Shown here: one piece after another, positions 51,650 to 59,107 of the stretch
How the letters are laid out: every line of letters begins with the position of its first letter
Numbering within the stretch: position 1 is the stretch's first letter
NCBI GenBank assembly: GCA_963981505.1
Contig: CAXCEI010000005.1
Location: forward strand, 1 to 63,643
Direction: 5' to 3'
Length of the DNA stretch: 63,643 bases
Origin: OPU3-GD-OMZ sp001901525
GTDB lineage: Bacteria > Pseudomonadota > Gammaproteobacteria > Methylococcales > Methylomonadaceae
The notes under the pieces: model-generated
The model's database searches: none
Told to the model about the DNA's origin: nothing
Seen by the model: the letters and a program-made list of their open reading frames with translations, nothing else
Program-made: the position numbers and the translations under genes

Positions 51650-51763
51650 TTAAGGCGTGTAAATAGGGGCGTTGTCATCAGGAATATAAAGCGGGCCCAT
51701 TTGTCCACAAGCGGATAGTAAAAGTGCTGTGCAAACCAGGCAAATAATTTTTTGGGTAATCAT
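51650..51763 (-). CDS. lptM: Small lipoprotein LptM (YifL-like)
   Basis: A 37-residue lipoprotein: MITQKIICLVCTALLLSACG, then QMGPLYIPDDNAPIYTP. The lipobox LSAC puts the lipidated Cys at residue 19, and the mature CGQMGPLYIPDD matches LptM, which in Escherichia coli helps LptD mature in the outer membrane. It is two bases from lysA and four bases after dctM, and yifL next to dapF is the usual context. No clear Shine-Dalgarno is seen, so translation may depend on coupling. Confidence 0.9.
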   Translation of the reverse strand: MITQKIICLVCTALLLSACGQMGPLYIPDDNAPIYTP

Positions 51764-51767
51764 AAGT

Positions 51768-53147
51768 TTAATTTTTATAAATAAATTCAGGTAGCCAGGT
51801 GGCTAATGAGGGCCAATACGCTAATAATCCCAGCATGCATAATTGAATCAGAATAAAGGGCATTACGCCACGATAAATTTGTAAGGTAGTAATTTCAGCC
51901 GGTGCGACACCGCGTAGGTAAAAGAGTGCAAAACCAAAAGGGGGGGTTAGGAACGAGGTTTGTAAGTTAATGGCAATCATAATTCCAAGCCAAACGGGGT
52001 CGATACCCATGCCTAAGAGAATAGGGCCAATGATGGGTACAATAACAAAAGTGATTTCGATAAAATCCAGTACAAAACCCAGTGCAAACATGACAATCAT
52101 CACTAGAAAAATGGCACTTAGTTTTCCGCCGGGTAGATCAGATAACAACGCAATAATGATTTCATCACCGTTAAAGCCTCGAAAGACCAGAGAAAACAGC
52201 GCAGCGCCAATAAGAATCATAAAGACCATGCTGGTAATCTTCGTGGTCGTTTGCATGACGCTACGAAGCGTTGAGAGCGTTAATTTTTTACGCAGAAAAG
52301 ATAATAGGAGTGCACCGCTTGCTCCTACGGATGCCGCCTCTGTCGGGGTTGCAATACCGGCAATAATAGAGCCTAAAACGGCAAACATAAGCAGTAAAGG
52401 CGGAAGGAGTCCGGTAAATAATTGTGGGTAATTAATCGTTTTAGGGGCATTTTTATCCACACGAGACGGCATCGATTCAGGCCTAAATTGGGCTGTTAGG
52501 ATGATGTAAAGTAGATAAAAAAAGACTAGTCCCAGTCCCGGGAGTAGGGCGCCTGCAAACAGGTCGCCGACGGAGATAGTCTCCGGTGCAAATATCCCCA
52601 TGTCCAGTTGGGCCTGTTGATAGGCTGTCGACATTACATCGCCGAGTAAAACTAATACAATTGAGGGAGGAATGATTTGACCTAAGGTTCCTGAGGCACA
52701 AATGGTCCCGCAAGAAATAGCGGGATCATACTGGTTGCGTAACATGGTAGGTAGCGATAGCAGGCCCATGGTGACAACCGTGGCGCCAACAATACCGGTG
52801 CTCGCAGCCATCAGCATACCAACAAGAGTAACTGCGATACCTAGACCCCCGCGCATGGATCCAAATAAGTCAGCCATGCTTTCCAGTAAATCTTCGGCCA
52901 ATTGGGCACGCTCTAACATGACCCCCATAAAGACAAAGAGAGGGACGGCAATAAGTGTTTCATTATTTATTATGCCGAATAAACGATTCGGCAATGCATG
53001 CAAAAAGGCCGCATCAAAAAGGTCCAGTTGAATACCTAAGGCGGCAAACCCGAGTGCTGTTCCGCTTAAAGCAAAAGCAACAGGAAAACCTGAAAGCAGT
53101 ACCAGAAAGACAGCAAGAAACATCCAAAAAGCTAAATATTCTTCCAT
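51768..53147 (-). CDS. dctM: TRAP transporter large permease, DctM type
   Basis: Membrane component of a tripartite ATP-independent periplasmic transporter (PF06808). About twelve hydrophobic segments in 459 residues; AVPLFVFMGVMLERA, TGIVGATVVTMGLLSLP, GTICASGTLGQIIPPSI, GIATPTEAASVGASGALL and LTPPFGFALFYLRGV are family stretches. The substrate (a carboxylate or other anion) cannot be read from the sequence. It follows dctQ by three bases and leads straight into lptM-lysA. No DctP binding protein is in the window. Confidence 0.94.
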   Translation of the reverse strand: MEEYLAFWMFLAVFLVLLSGFPVAFALSGTALGFAALGIQLDLFDAAFLHALPNRLFGIINNETLIAVPLFVFMGVMLERAQLAEDLLESMADLFGSMRGGLGIAVTLVGMLMAASTGIVGATVVTMGLLSLPTMLRNQYDPAISCGTICASGTLGQIIPPSIVLVLLGDVMSTAYQQAQLDMGIFAPETISVGDLFAGALLPGLGLVFFYLLYIILTAQFRPESMPSRVDKNAPKTINYPQLFTGLLPPLLLMFAVLGSIIAGIATPTEAASVGASGALLLSFLRKKLTLSTLRSVMQTTTKITSMVFMILIGAALFSLVFRGFNGDEIIIALLSDLPGGKLSAIFLVMIVMFALGFVLDFIEITFVIVPIIGPILLGMGIDPVWLGIMIAINLQTSFLTPPFGFALFYLRGVAPAEITTLQIYRGVMPFILIQLCMLGLLAYWPSLATWLPEFIYKN

Positions 53148-53150
53148 CGC

Positions 53151-53687
53151 TCAGGACTCTGTGTTCGGGGTAATCCCGAGGGCAGAAAACAGACTTTTAA
53201 TAGCTAATGAGATACCTTGAAGAAAGAGTAATCCGGCCATGATAATAATAGTGCTTTTAAGGAGATAAACACCGGGTAAGCCGCCAGAATTTCGAGATGA
53301 CTCTTGGATTTCCCAGGAGTCAGAGACATAATCCCAACTGCTGATGATAATGAATAGGCAAACAGGCATTAATAATAAAAGGGTGCCTAAAAAATCAACC
53401 CAGCCTTGTGTCGTTTTGCTAAAACGATGGTGAAAAATATCAACGCGGACATGATCGTTATGTTTGAGCGTGTAGGCGGCACCTAACATAAAAATAAGGG
53501 CGTGCATATATGAAATAGATTCTTGTGCGGCAATGGAGCCGAGATTAAAGCAGTATCGGAAAATAACAACAGCGACGGTTACCAGTACAATGGCCAGGGT
53601 AAGCCAGGAAACGCCTCGGCCAATCCGTTCATTTAGAGTGTCAATGAGCGTTATGGCACATTGACCGATGGTTACAAATGAGTTCAT
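53151..53687 (-). CDS. dctQ: TRAP transporter small permease, DctQ type
   Basis: Four hydrophobic segments in about 178 residues, with SIAAQESISYMHALIFMLGAA and NDHVRVDIFHHRFSKTTQ, the typical DctQ loop. I use the ATG at 53687; the frame is open 14 codons further. It forms the membrane unit with DctM and heads the long leftward operon dctQ-dctM-lptM-lysA-dapF-DUF484-xerC. Confidence 0.9.
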   Translation of the reverse strand: MNSFVTIGQCAITLIDTLNERIGRGVSWLTLAIVLVTVAVVIFRYCFNLGSIAAQESISYMHALIFMLGAAYTLKHNDHVRVDIFHHRFSKTTQGWVDFLGTLLLLMPVCLFIIISSWDYVSDSWEIQESSRNSGGLPGVYLLKSTIIIMAGLLFLQGISLAIKSLFSALGITPNTES

Positions 53688-53759
53688 GGTGCTTTGATGA
53701 GTAAAACATTTAATTCTAACCGAAAACAAGACCTTAAAGTATTATAAACAGGGTGTCTT

Positions 53760-54737
53760 TTAAAAAATAGTAACGGCATTGGATTTGAAATTTAGCCAAA
53801 TTTTATCACCTATGTTGAGCCTTAATTCACTTGAGGCTTGATGGGTTATCACGACATGAAAGGTTTCGCCTGCATTAACTGTGACAAGAATATTGTTTAA
53901 CTCTTCGGTAATCGCGGTAATTCGTCCTTGGAAATGATTTCTCATGCTGGAGGATAGGGGTGATTTAGATAAGACAATTTGCGAGGGGTCAATAGAAATG
54001 TGTGTTCCTGCTGTTGTTTGGTCAGGTGGGGTAATGGTAAGTTGAGAGGTATTAAAAGTGTTATTTGATAGCTGCCCTGAAAATAAGTTGACTAACGAAC
54101 TTTTAACGGGTTTTCCCGCAACCAAGGTAATGACTTCACCTGTCAGCGCATAGCCTTGGAGCCGGTTATGGGTGCTGAAAATCAGAGTTTTATGGTAGTG
54201 TTTTATGAAGCTTTCAAGCGTGTTCTTACTTGCCTGATCTAAATAGCTGAAGGGTTCGTCAAGGATAAGAATATCAGGGTCTAAAGCCAGTGCGCGTGCC
54301 AGTGCAGATTTTTGTTTTTCACCGTCAGATAATTCATCGACGGTGCGTTCAGCGAGGTTGGCAATACCTAAATGATCCAAGCTAGTGGCTATACGTTCTG
54401 CGTGTTGTGGTGTTGGGATATGGCGAATTTTTAACGCAGTGGAGATGTTTTGTTTGACGGTGCCATGGAGTAGATAAGGGCGTTGGGTTAAAAAAGCAAT
54501 TTGTTTTCGATAATGAGGGTTCTTTTTTGTAAAGGCAGGGTTGCCTAAAAAGTTTAACTGACCTTGGGTCGGTATTATAAGAAAAGCAAGAATGTTGAGT
54601 AACGTACTTTTGCCGGAGCCATTAGCGCCGAACAGCGCGGTAATTTTATTTGATTTTATTGACAGCGATTCAATGTTTAGAATCTCTTTGTGGCCGTAGC
54701 TAAATTTAAGGTTGGTCAAATGGTAAGCATGATTCAT
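53760..54737 (-). CDS. ABC transporter ATPase with C-terminal TOBE domain, tungstate/molybdate type
   Basis: ATP-binding subunit, 325 residues. Walker A GANGSGKST at 37-45, a Q-loop in LTQRPYLL, signature LSDGEKQ (Asp where Gly is usual) near 139, Walker B DILILDEPFS and the switch His in FSTHNR. The last 70 residues form a ModC-like TOBE/MOP domain, which binds oxyanions in molybdate and tungstate importers. Divergent from the TupA-like gene, so TupC is the best guess. No permease gene is adjacent. Confidence 0.82.
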   Translation of the reverse strand: MNHAYHLTNLKFSYGHKEILNIESLSIKSNKITALFGANGSGKSTLLNILAFLIIPTQGQLNFLGNPAFTKKNPHYRKQIAFLTQRPYLLHGTVKQNISTALKIRHIPTPQHAERIATSLDHLGIANLAERTVDELSDGEKQKSALARALALDPDILILDEPFSYLDQASKNTLESFIKHYHKTLIFSTHNRLQGYALTGEVITLVAGKPVKSSLVNLFSGQLSNNTFNTSQLTITPPDQTTAGTHISIDPSQIVLSKSPLSSSMRNHFQGRITAITEELNNILVTVNAGETFHVVITHQASSELRLNIGDKIWLNFKSNAVTIF

Positions 54738-54751
54738 ACTTCGTTATTGTA

Positions 54752-54803
54752 CATGAGCTTATAAGGGAGCGTTTAACGATGATCTGTTAAAGCGGTGCTC
54801 ATG
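54752..54803. promoter_or_regulatory. Nested inverted repeats between the divergent tungstate-type genes
   Basis: Outer arms CATGAGC (54752-54758) and GCTCATG (54797-54803) enclose inner arms TTTAAC (54772-54777) and GTTAAA (54786-54791). A CTTATAAG palindrome overlaps the outer left arm. The element lies 15 bases beyond the ATPase start codon and about 90 bases before tupA. It is a candidate operator pair or a structured leader for one of the transcripts; it does not look like the molybdenum-cofactor riboswitch. Confidence 0.4.
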
Positions 54804-54893
54804 GGCTTGAGCGTTGATTCGGGTACGTGTTCAGGATGGGTCGAAAGTGATTTGATGGTTTAATAGCGTGGTAGTGATGGTTAGGATATAACG

Positions 54894-55700
54894 ATGGTGA
54901 AAAGGTGTTTTATTATTTTTATATGCAGTGGTTTGTTTTTTTCAGTGTACGCGGAAGAGGTGGCGATTTTACGTGTAGCGACCACGACCAGTACTGAAAA
55001 CTCAGGGTTATTGTCCGTTTTGCACCCCGTTTTTGAAAAGCAGAAGGGCGTGCGTTTGGATGTGATTGCAGTGGGTACCGGCAAGGCGTTACGGCTGGGC
55101 GAAAACGGTGACGTTGATGTTATTTTAGTACATGCACCGGCAGCTGAGGCTGTTTTTGTTGAGGCGGGATTTGGCATTCGCCGTGAGGCTGTTATGCATA
55201 ATGATTTTGTGATTGTTGGGCCTGATGATGATCCGCTGGGCTTACGTCAACTACAAACACTGAATGAGGTGATGAAGAAAATCTCAAGTGGACAGAGTGT
55301 ATTTATTTCCAGGGGGGATGACTCGGGGACACATAAAAAGGAAATGCAGTTGTGGCAACAAGTCGGAATTAACCCTGAAGGCCAGTGGTATTACTCCGTT
55401 GGTCAAGGTATGGGGGCCGTTTTACGTATGGCTGACAATAGGCGCGCTTATACCTTAACGGATCGAGGAACGTACCTAGCCTATCAAGGCAAGGTGACTT
55501 TGGAAATTGGCTATCAAGGTGATTTAGCATTTAATAACCCCTATCATGTGATGGCGATCAATCCAAAAAAACACCCGCATGTACGCTTTGATTTGGCGTA
55601 CCAGTATATTGATTATTTGATTAGTGCCGAAGGTCAGGCAATTATTAATGATTTTAGGCACCAAGGACAAGTTTTGTTTTATGGCGATAGCCTTCCCTAA
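54894..55700 (+). CDS. tupA: Tungstate-type ABC substrate-binding protein, TupA family
   Basis: Periplasmic binding protein. A signal peptide of about 20 residues ends near VYAEE. LRVATTTSTENSGLLSVLHP and VDVILVHAPAAE are the TupA signature stretches, the Thr-Thr-Ser-Thr run lining the oxyanion site; ISRGDDSGTHKKEM is also typical. Length 268 residues. TupA proteins bind tungstate, and W-dependent formate dehydrogenases are one common user. A TupB permease is not in the window. Confidence 0.9.
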   Translation: MVKRCFIIFICSGLFFSVYAEEVAILRVATTTSTENSGLLSVLHPVFEKQKGVRLDVIAVGTGKALRLGENGDVDVILVHAPAAEAVFVEAGFGIRREAVMHNDFVIVGPDDDPLGLRQLQTLNEVMKKISSGQSVFISRGDDSGTHKKEMQLWQQVGINPEGQWYYSVGQGMGAVLRMADNRRAYTLTDRGTYLAYQGKVTLEIGYQGDLAFNNPYHVMAINPKKHPHVRFDLAYQYIDYLISAEGQAIINDFRHQGQVLFYGDSLP

Positions 55701-55720
55701 AGAGATTGTTATTTCAGTTA

Positions 55721-56602
55721 ATGGATAAAAAATTATTAGCGCATAAAATCGCAGAGATAACCGGGGCGGCGTTTGAGATTGATCAAATGCTTCCCGTAAG
55801 TGGCGGGAGCATTAATGAGGCGTATCAACTAGTTGGGCACGGGCAACGTTATTTTATTAAATTTAATAGCGCTGATTTACTCGTTATGTTTGAGGCGGAA
55901 TATGCAGGGCTTGAGGAATTATATTCAACGCGAACGGTTTCAGTGCCTCAACCACTGTTAAGTGGCATTATTGATAATAAGAGTTTTTTGTTGCTGACCT
56001 TTGTGGAGTTCGGGCCGAGCAATCTTGGGTCTGAGACCTATTTAGGTGAGCGGTTAGCAGAACTTCACAGCGTACAGCAGCCTTTTTTTGGCTGGCACAG
56101 AGATAATACGATTGGGTCAACAGCACAAAAAAATCGCCGATCAGGAGATTGGCTGTCTTTCTGGAATCAGCAACGTTTAGGCTTCCAATTGCAGTTAGCG
56201 CTTCAGCACGGTTACGGTGGGCGGCTGCAACAATCGGGGCAAGCTTTACAGGAAAACGTGCCGTTTTTTTTTACCGATTATCAACCGCAGCCGTCATTAT
56301 TGCATGGTGATTTATGGGCGGGAAATGCTGCAGTCGATAAAACGGGCATGCCGATTATATTTGATCCAGCCTGTTATTACGGTGATCGTGAGGCTGATAT
56401 TGCAATGACTGAATTATTTGGTGGATTTAGTGCTGGGTTTTATAGCGCTTATAACGCGTCATTAAAATTAGATGCGGGTTACCGTGTGCGTAGAGATTTT
56501 TATAATCTCTATCATATTTTAAATCATTTAAATTTATTTGGTGGGGGCTATTTAAATCAGGCGCAGGGCCTGATTGACCGGTTGCTCGCTGAATCCAAAT
56601 AA
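55721..56602 (+). CDS. Fructosamine kinase-family protein
   Basis: Aminoglycoside-phosphotransferase-like kinase of the fructosamine/ribulosamine-3-kinase family, which phosphorylates glycated amines so they fall off proteins. SGGSINEAYQLV at the start, LLHGDLWAGNAAV (catalytic loop) and IIFDPACYYGDREADIAMTELFGGF (metal loop) are diagnostic. The ATG at 55721 gives 293 residues; a TTG at 55706 is in frame. It lies 20 bases after tupA, a link of position, not known function. Confidence 0.9.
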   Translation: MDKKLLAHKIAEITGAAFEIDQMLPVSGGSINEAYQLVGHGQRYFIKFNSADLLVMFEAEYAGLEELYSTRTVSVPQPLLSGIIDNKSFLLLTFVEFGPSNLGSETYLGERLAELHSVQQPFFGWHRDNTIGSTAQKNRRSGDWLSFWNQQRLGFQLQLALQHGYGGRLQQSGQALQENVPFFFTDYQPQPSLLHGDLWAGNAAVDKTGMPIIFDPACYYGDREADIAMTELFGGFSAGFYSAYNASLKLDAGYRVRRDFYNLYHILNHLNLFGGGYLNQAQGLIDRLLAESK

Positions 56603-56635
56603 AGCCGTTGCGAGAGCAATAACGGTTTTATTTGG
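56595..56635. terminator. 15-bp stem-loop, bidirectional terminator
   Basis: Arms at 56595-56609 and 56621-56635 pair at 14 positions plus one G-T around an 11-base loop. The lower stem is AT-rich (CCAAATAAA / TTTATTTGG) and the upper stem is GC-rich (CCGTT / AACGG), giving a T tract in either direction. It includes the stop codon of the kinase gene and lies between convergent genes. Confidence 0.85.
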
Positions 56636-56654
56636 AACCAACGATTTGGCTTTT

Positions 56655-57587
56655 TTAGTGCTCTTCTTTATACCAACTGTAAAAAAAGTATCCGGCGGCT
56701 AATAAGATTATTATGGCGAAAATCCATTTGAAGTATGACGTTGCCTCCTGCTCTTTTACGGTGTCTTTAAATTGAAATTTAGTTAACACGCCAAGGCTGG
56801 GATCTTTTAAATCGATTGTAATTTTATTCGCGGCTGAATTGGAGAATTGAATCTCACCGCCATCGAAAGGTTTGCTGTTTCTTTTGCCGCCGCCCCGACT
56901 GTGCGGGATGATAGATAAATTGCTAAAAGTAGCCTGTGAAATGGCGTTCGCAAGTTCTTTTTCGATTTCACGGGTATTTTTGTTTTTGGTTGTAATGTGG
57001 ACGGCTGGGTTGTTATCAATATTAATCGTAATGCCGCCACCGGTTGCTTGTGTTTGTTTGGGAGGAGCAAATTCATCAATATAAGCGATATCGGCTAAAT
57101 AGACCATATCAATAGAGAAGTTAACTCGAGCAGCGCCAAAAGATTTGCCGACTAAGTCGTAAGTTAATTTTTGGTTGGCGTAATCTCTGAAAGTGACGCG
57201 GGTAAACGAAAATCCAGCGTTATTGCTGATCGTAACCTCAGATTGTTTTTTAGGGGTTACCGCATTAACGCCGCGTGAATTTGGATAAAGCTCCTCAAGT
57301 GCATCATACATTGCTGATTTTAATTTCTGAGTAGCACTGATTGCGGTATCTGGACGTAGTTTGTCAGGACCATTAATGAATGCCATGGCAGTTGATTCAA
57401 AGGTTTTATCATTATCAAGGCGCCATTGAACCGTTAAAGAAAATAAGGAATCACCTTCTTTTTTTATTTCGCTTTCGGAGGTTACGCGTATTTTATCTTG
57501 TCCGGCAGCCGTTGCATGTACCCATTCGAGCGGTAATAAACAAAGCCCAATCATCAGTGTAAAGGTTTTTATTTTGTAAGTGATCAA
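56655..57587 (-). CDS. Exported protein with C-terminal membrane anchor, unknown function
   Basis: Family not recognised. 310 residues: an N-terminal signal peptide (cleavage after HATA or HATAAG), a mainly beta periplasmic part of about 260 residues, and a C-terminal helix (YFKWIFAIIILLAAGYFFYSW) ending KEEH. A Gly-rich linker ATGGGITINIDNN splits the middle. No Cys remains in the mature part. This topology suggests a periplasmic protein held to the inner membrane by its C terminus. It is isolated: convergent terminator on one side, 141 bases to the next gene on the other. Confidence 0.7.
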   Translation of the reverse strand: MITYKIKTFTLMIGLCLLPLEWVHATAAGQDKIRVTSESEIKKEGDSLFSLTVQWRLDNDKTFESTAMAFINGPDKLRPDTAISATQKLKSAMYDALEELYPNSRGVNAVTPKKQSEVTISNNAGFSFTRVTFRDYANQKLTYDLVGKSFGAARVNFSIDMVYLADIAYIDEFAPPKQTQATGGGITINIDNNPAVHITTKNKNTREIEKELANAISQATFSNLSIIPHSRGGGKRNSKPFDGGEIQFSNSAANKITIDLKDPSLGVLTKFQFKDTVKEQEATSYFKWIFAIIILLAAGYFFYSWYKEEH

Positions 57588-57728
57588 AAGGGTCTCCTGT
57601 CTTTAAGGGTTAAGTTGTACTAAGCCATTAAAGTGATGGCTTTTAGTAGAAAATATTTTAGCTAATTATACTCTGACAAAGCGATAGGGCAAATTGTTAC
57701 ACAAAAATAAGTTAAAATAATAAGCGAA

Positions 57729-58481
57729 TCACTGAGAGTCATTATTCTGTTGTTTGACTTTTATGTTATCAGATTGTCTTGTAGAAAATCGGCACAGGGT
57801 TAAAAAAAGCGCTGTGGATAGGCCCGCTGAGGCAAATAACATGCACATAACCATAATTTGGTAGCGTGCTGCAATGACCGGTGTAATGCCTGATAAGATT
57901 TGTCCGCTCATCATGCCGGGGATGGAAACTAACCCGACCGCCAACAGCGAATTGGTGATTGGAATAAGAGCGGTACCAAAGGCAATATTTCGAGCTTGTG
58001 AGTATGTTTGTTGATGCGCCAATTCGCTAGTGAATCTTTCTGCCGCAAGGCTGATGGCATTCATGGCATTGGCGAAAATCATTCCTGACAGTGGGATTAT
58101 AAATTGCGGTTGAAACCACGGTGATAACTGTAATACGCCAAAGAGGGTAATGGCTAATGTCAGGCCGCCACCCAGTGAAATAGCAAGCAGTGCCTTAAAA
58201 AAAAGATCTTTTCGTTGTTGCGGGACCTCATTTAAGGAAATCCAACTTGCTGTAAAAATCATGATGAGTAAGACAAAAATGATAACCCAATGGGTTTCAG
58301 TGGTGAATAAAAAAGTTAAACAATAACCAATGGTTAGTAATTGCACCAACATTCGAGAAAGCGCAAAAATGATCTTTTGAGTTCCTAAGGACCAATGGAT
58401 AAAAAAGGCGAGAACAAGAAAAACGGGAATAAAGGCAATAGTTAGATTTAAAAATGAAATTTGTGGAACAACAGAATCCAT
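57729..58481 (-). CDS. fetB: FetB/YbbM-family ABC permease (UPF0014)
   Basis: Membrane protein of 250 residues with about seven hydrophobic segments. PLSGMIFANAMNAISLAAERF and LLAVGLVSIPGMMSGQILSGITPVIAARYQIMV are signatures of the UPF0014 family, which includes FetB, the permease of the FetAB iron exporter. The cognate ATPase FetA normally sits directly upstream and is absent. The only nearby ABC ATPase, at 53.8 kb, has a TOBE domain and is not FetA-like. Confidence 0.88.
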   Translation of the reverse strand: MDSVVPQISFLNLTIAFIPVFLVLAFFIHWSLGTQKIIFALSRMLVQLLTIGYCLTFLFTTETHWVIIFVLLIMIFTASWISLNEVPQQRKDLFFKALLAISLGGGLTLAITLFGVLQLSPWFQPQFIIPLSGMIFANAMNAISLAAERFTSELAHQQTYSQARNIAFGTALIPITNSLLAVGLVSIPGMMSGQILSGITPVIAARYQIMVMCMLFASAGLSTALFLTLCRFSTRQSDNIKVKQQNNDSQ

Positions 58482-58541
58482 GAAGGCGTGTTTAATGAAA
58501 AGCTAAACGTTTTGTGAGAAAAAGTATTGCGATTAGAGAGT

Positions 58542-58910
58542 TTACCAACTCATTAACAGCCACTTAGGGAGACGTGATCCCTTTTCAAGGTCAGAGCGGC
58601 GCATCTCCATATTGCCATCGCCATCTATATCGACGAGATAATAAGGGGGGCCATAATCCGGTACAATTTTAACTTTATAGAGTTCGCCGTTAATGCGGTA
58701 TTCATGGATGGTTTTCCCCGCACGGCGAATAATGGTAATATCGGGCACCATTGTGTCACCACTTTGAACCGGCAGTGGAAGTTCTGGCGGCTCGGGCATA
58801 GGCATGGGTTCTGTCATCGATTGCGCAACAGCGGTGTTTAAAGACGTCGTTAAAACGAGGGCAACAGGCAAGTAAAAGGGTAGCGTTAGGCGGTTCATGT
58901 CTTTGATCAT
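58542..58910 (-). CDS. DUF2782-family periplasmic protein
   Basis: 122 residues with a signal peptide (cleavage near AVAQS) and a Pro/Met-rich linker (MTEPMPMPEPPELPLPV), then the DUF2782 domain with TIIRRAGKTIHEYRING, PPYYLVDIDGDGNMEMR and a C-terminal LPKWLLMSW. Small periplasmic protein of unknown function, common in gammaproteobacteria. An ATG four codons inside is an alternative start. Confidence 0.88.
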   Translation of the reverse strand: MIKDMNRLTLPFYLPVALVLTTSLNTAVAQSMTEPMPMPEPPELPLPVQSGDTMVPDITIIRRAGKTIHEYRINGELYKVKIVPDYGPPYYLVDIDGDGNMEMRRSDLEKGSRLPKWLLMSW

Positions 58911-59017
58911 AGCATAGCTAAATTGCTGTCTCCAATAACTAAATGCAGGGTTTCTTAAGGTAAGGGTGGGTGTTGGTTTGTTATCGGGGTTGATAAGGCT
59001 TATGGTTTTTTATCATT

Positions 59018-59041
59018 GCTAATGACATTATTAGCTATAAT
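59018..59041 (+). promoter_or_regulatory. ndh promoter with an operator-like palindrome in the spacer
   Basis: TATAAT at 59036-59041 is preceded directly by the inverted repeat GCTAAT-GACATT-ATTAGC (59018-59035), which fills the spacer. The -35 is weak, as expected of a regulated promoter. The NDH-2 start is 67 bases downstream. Confidence 0.45.
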
Positions 59042-59107
59042 GCCACTTCAGTTGCAGGGTGCTCAGGTTTTTTTGTAAACACGCTTGTTTTTAAGGGATA
59101 AAGTGAA

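Noticed and set aside
54738..54893. Molybdenum/tungsten cofactor riboswitch
   Set aside because: The sequence does not show the conserved Moco-RNA stretches; only simple inverted repeats are visible.
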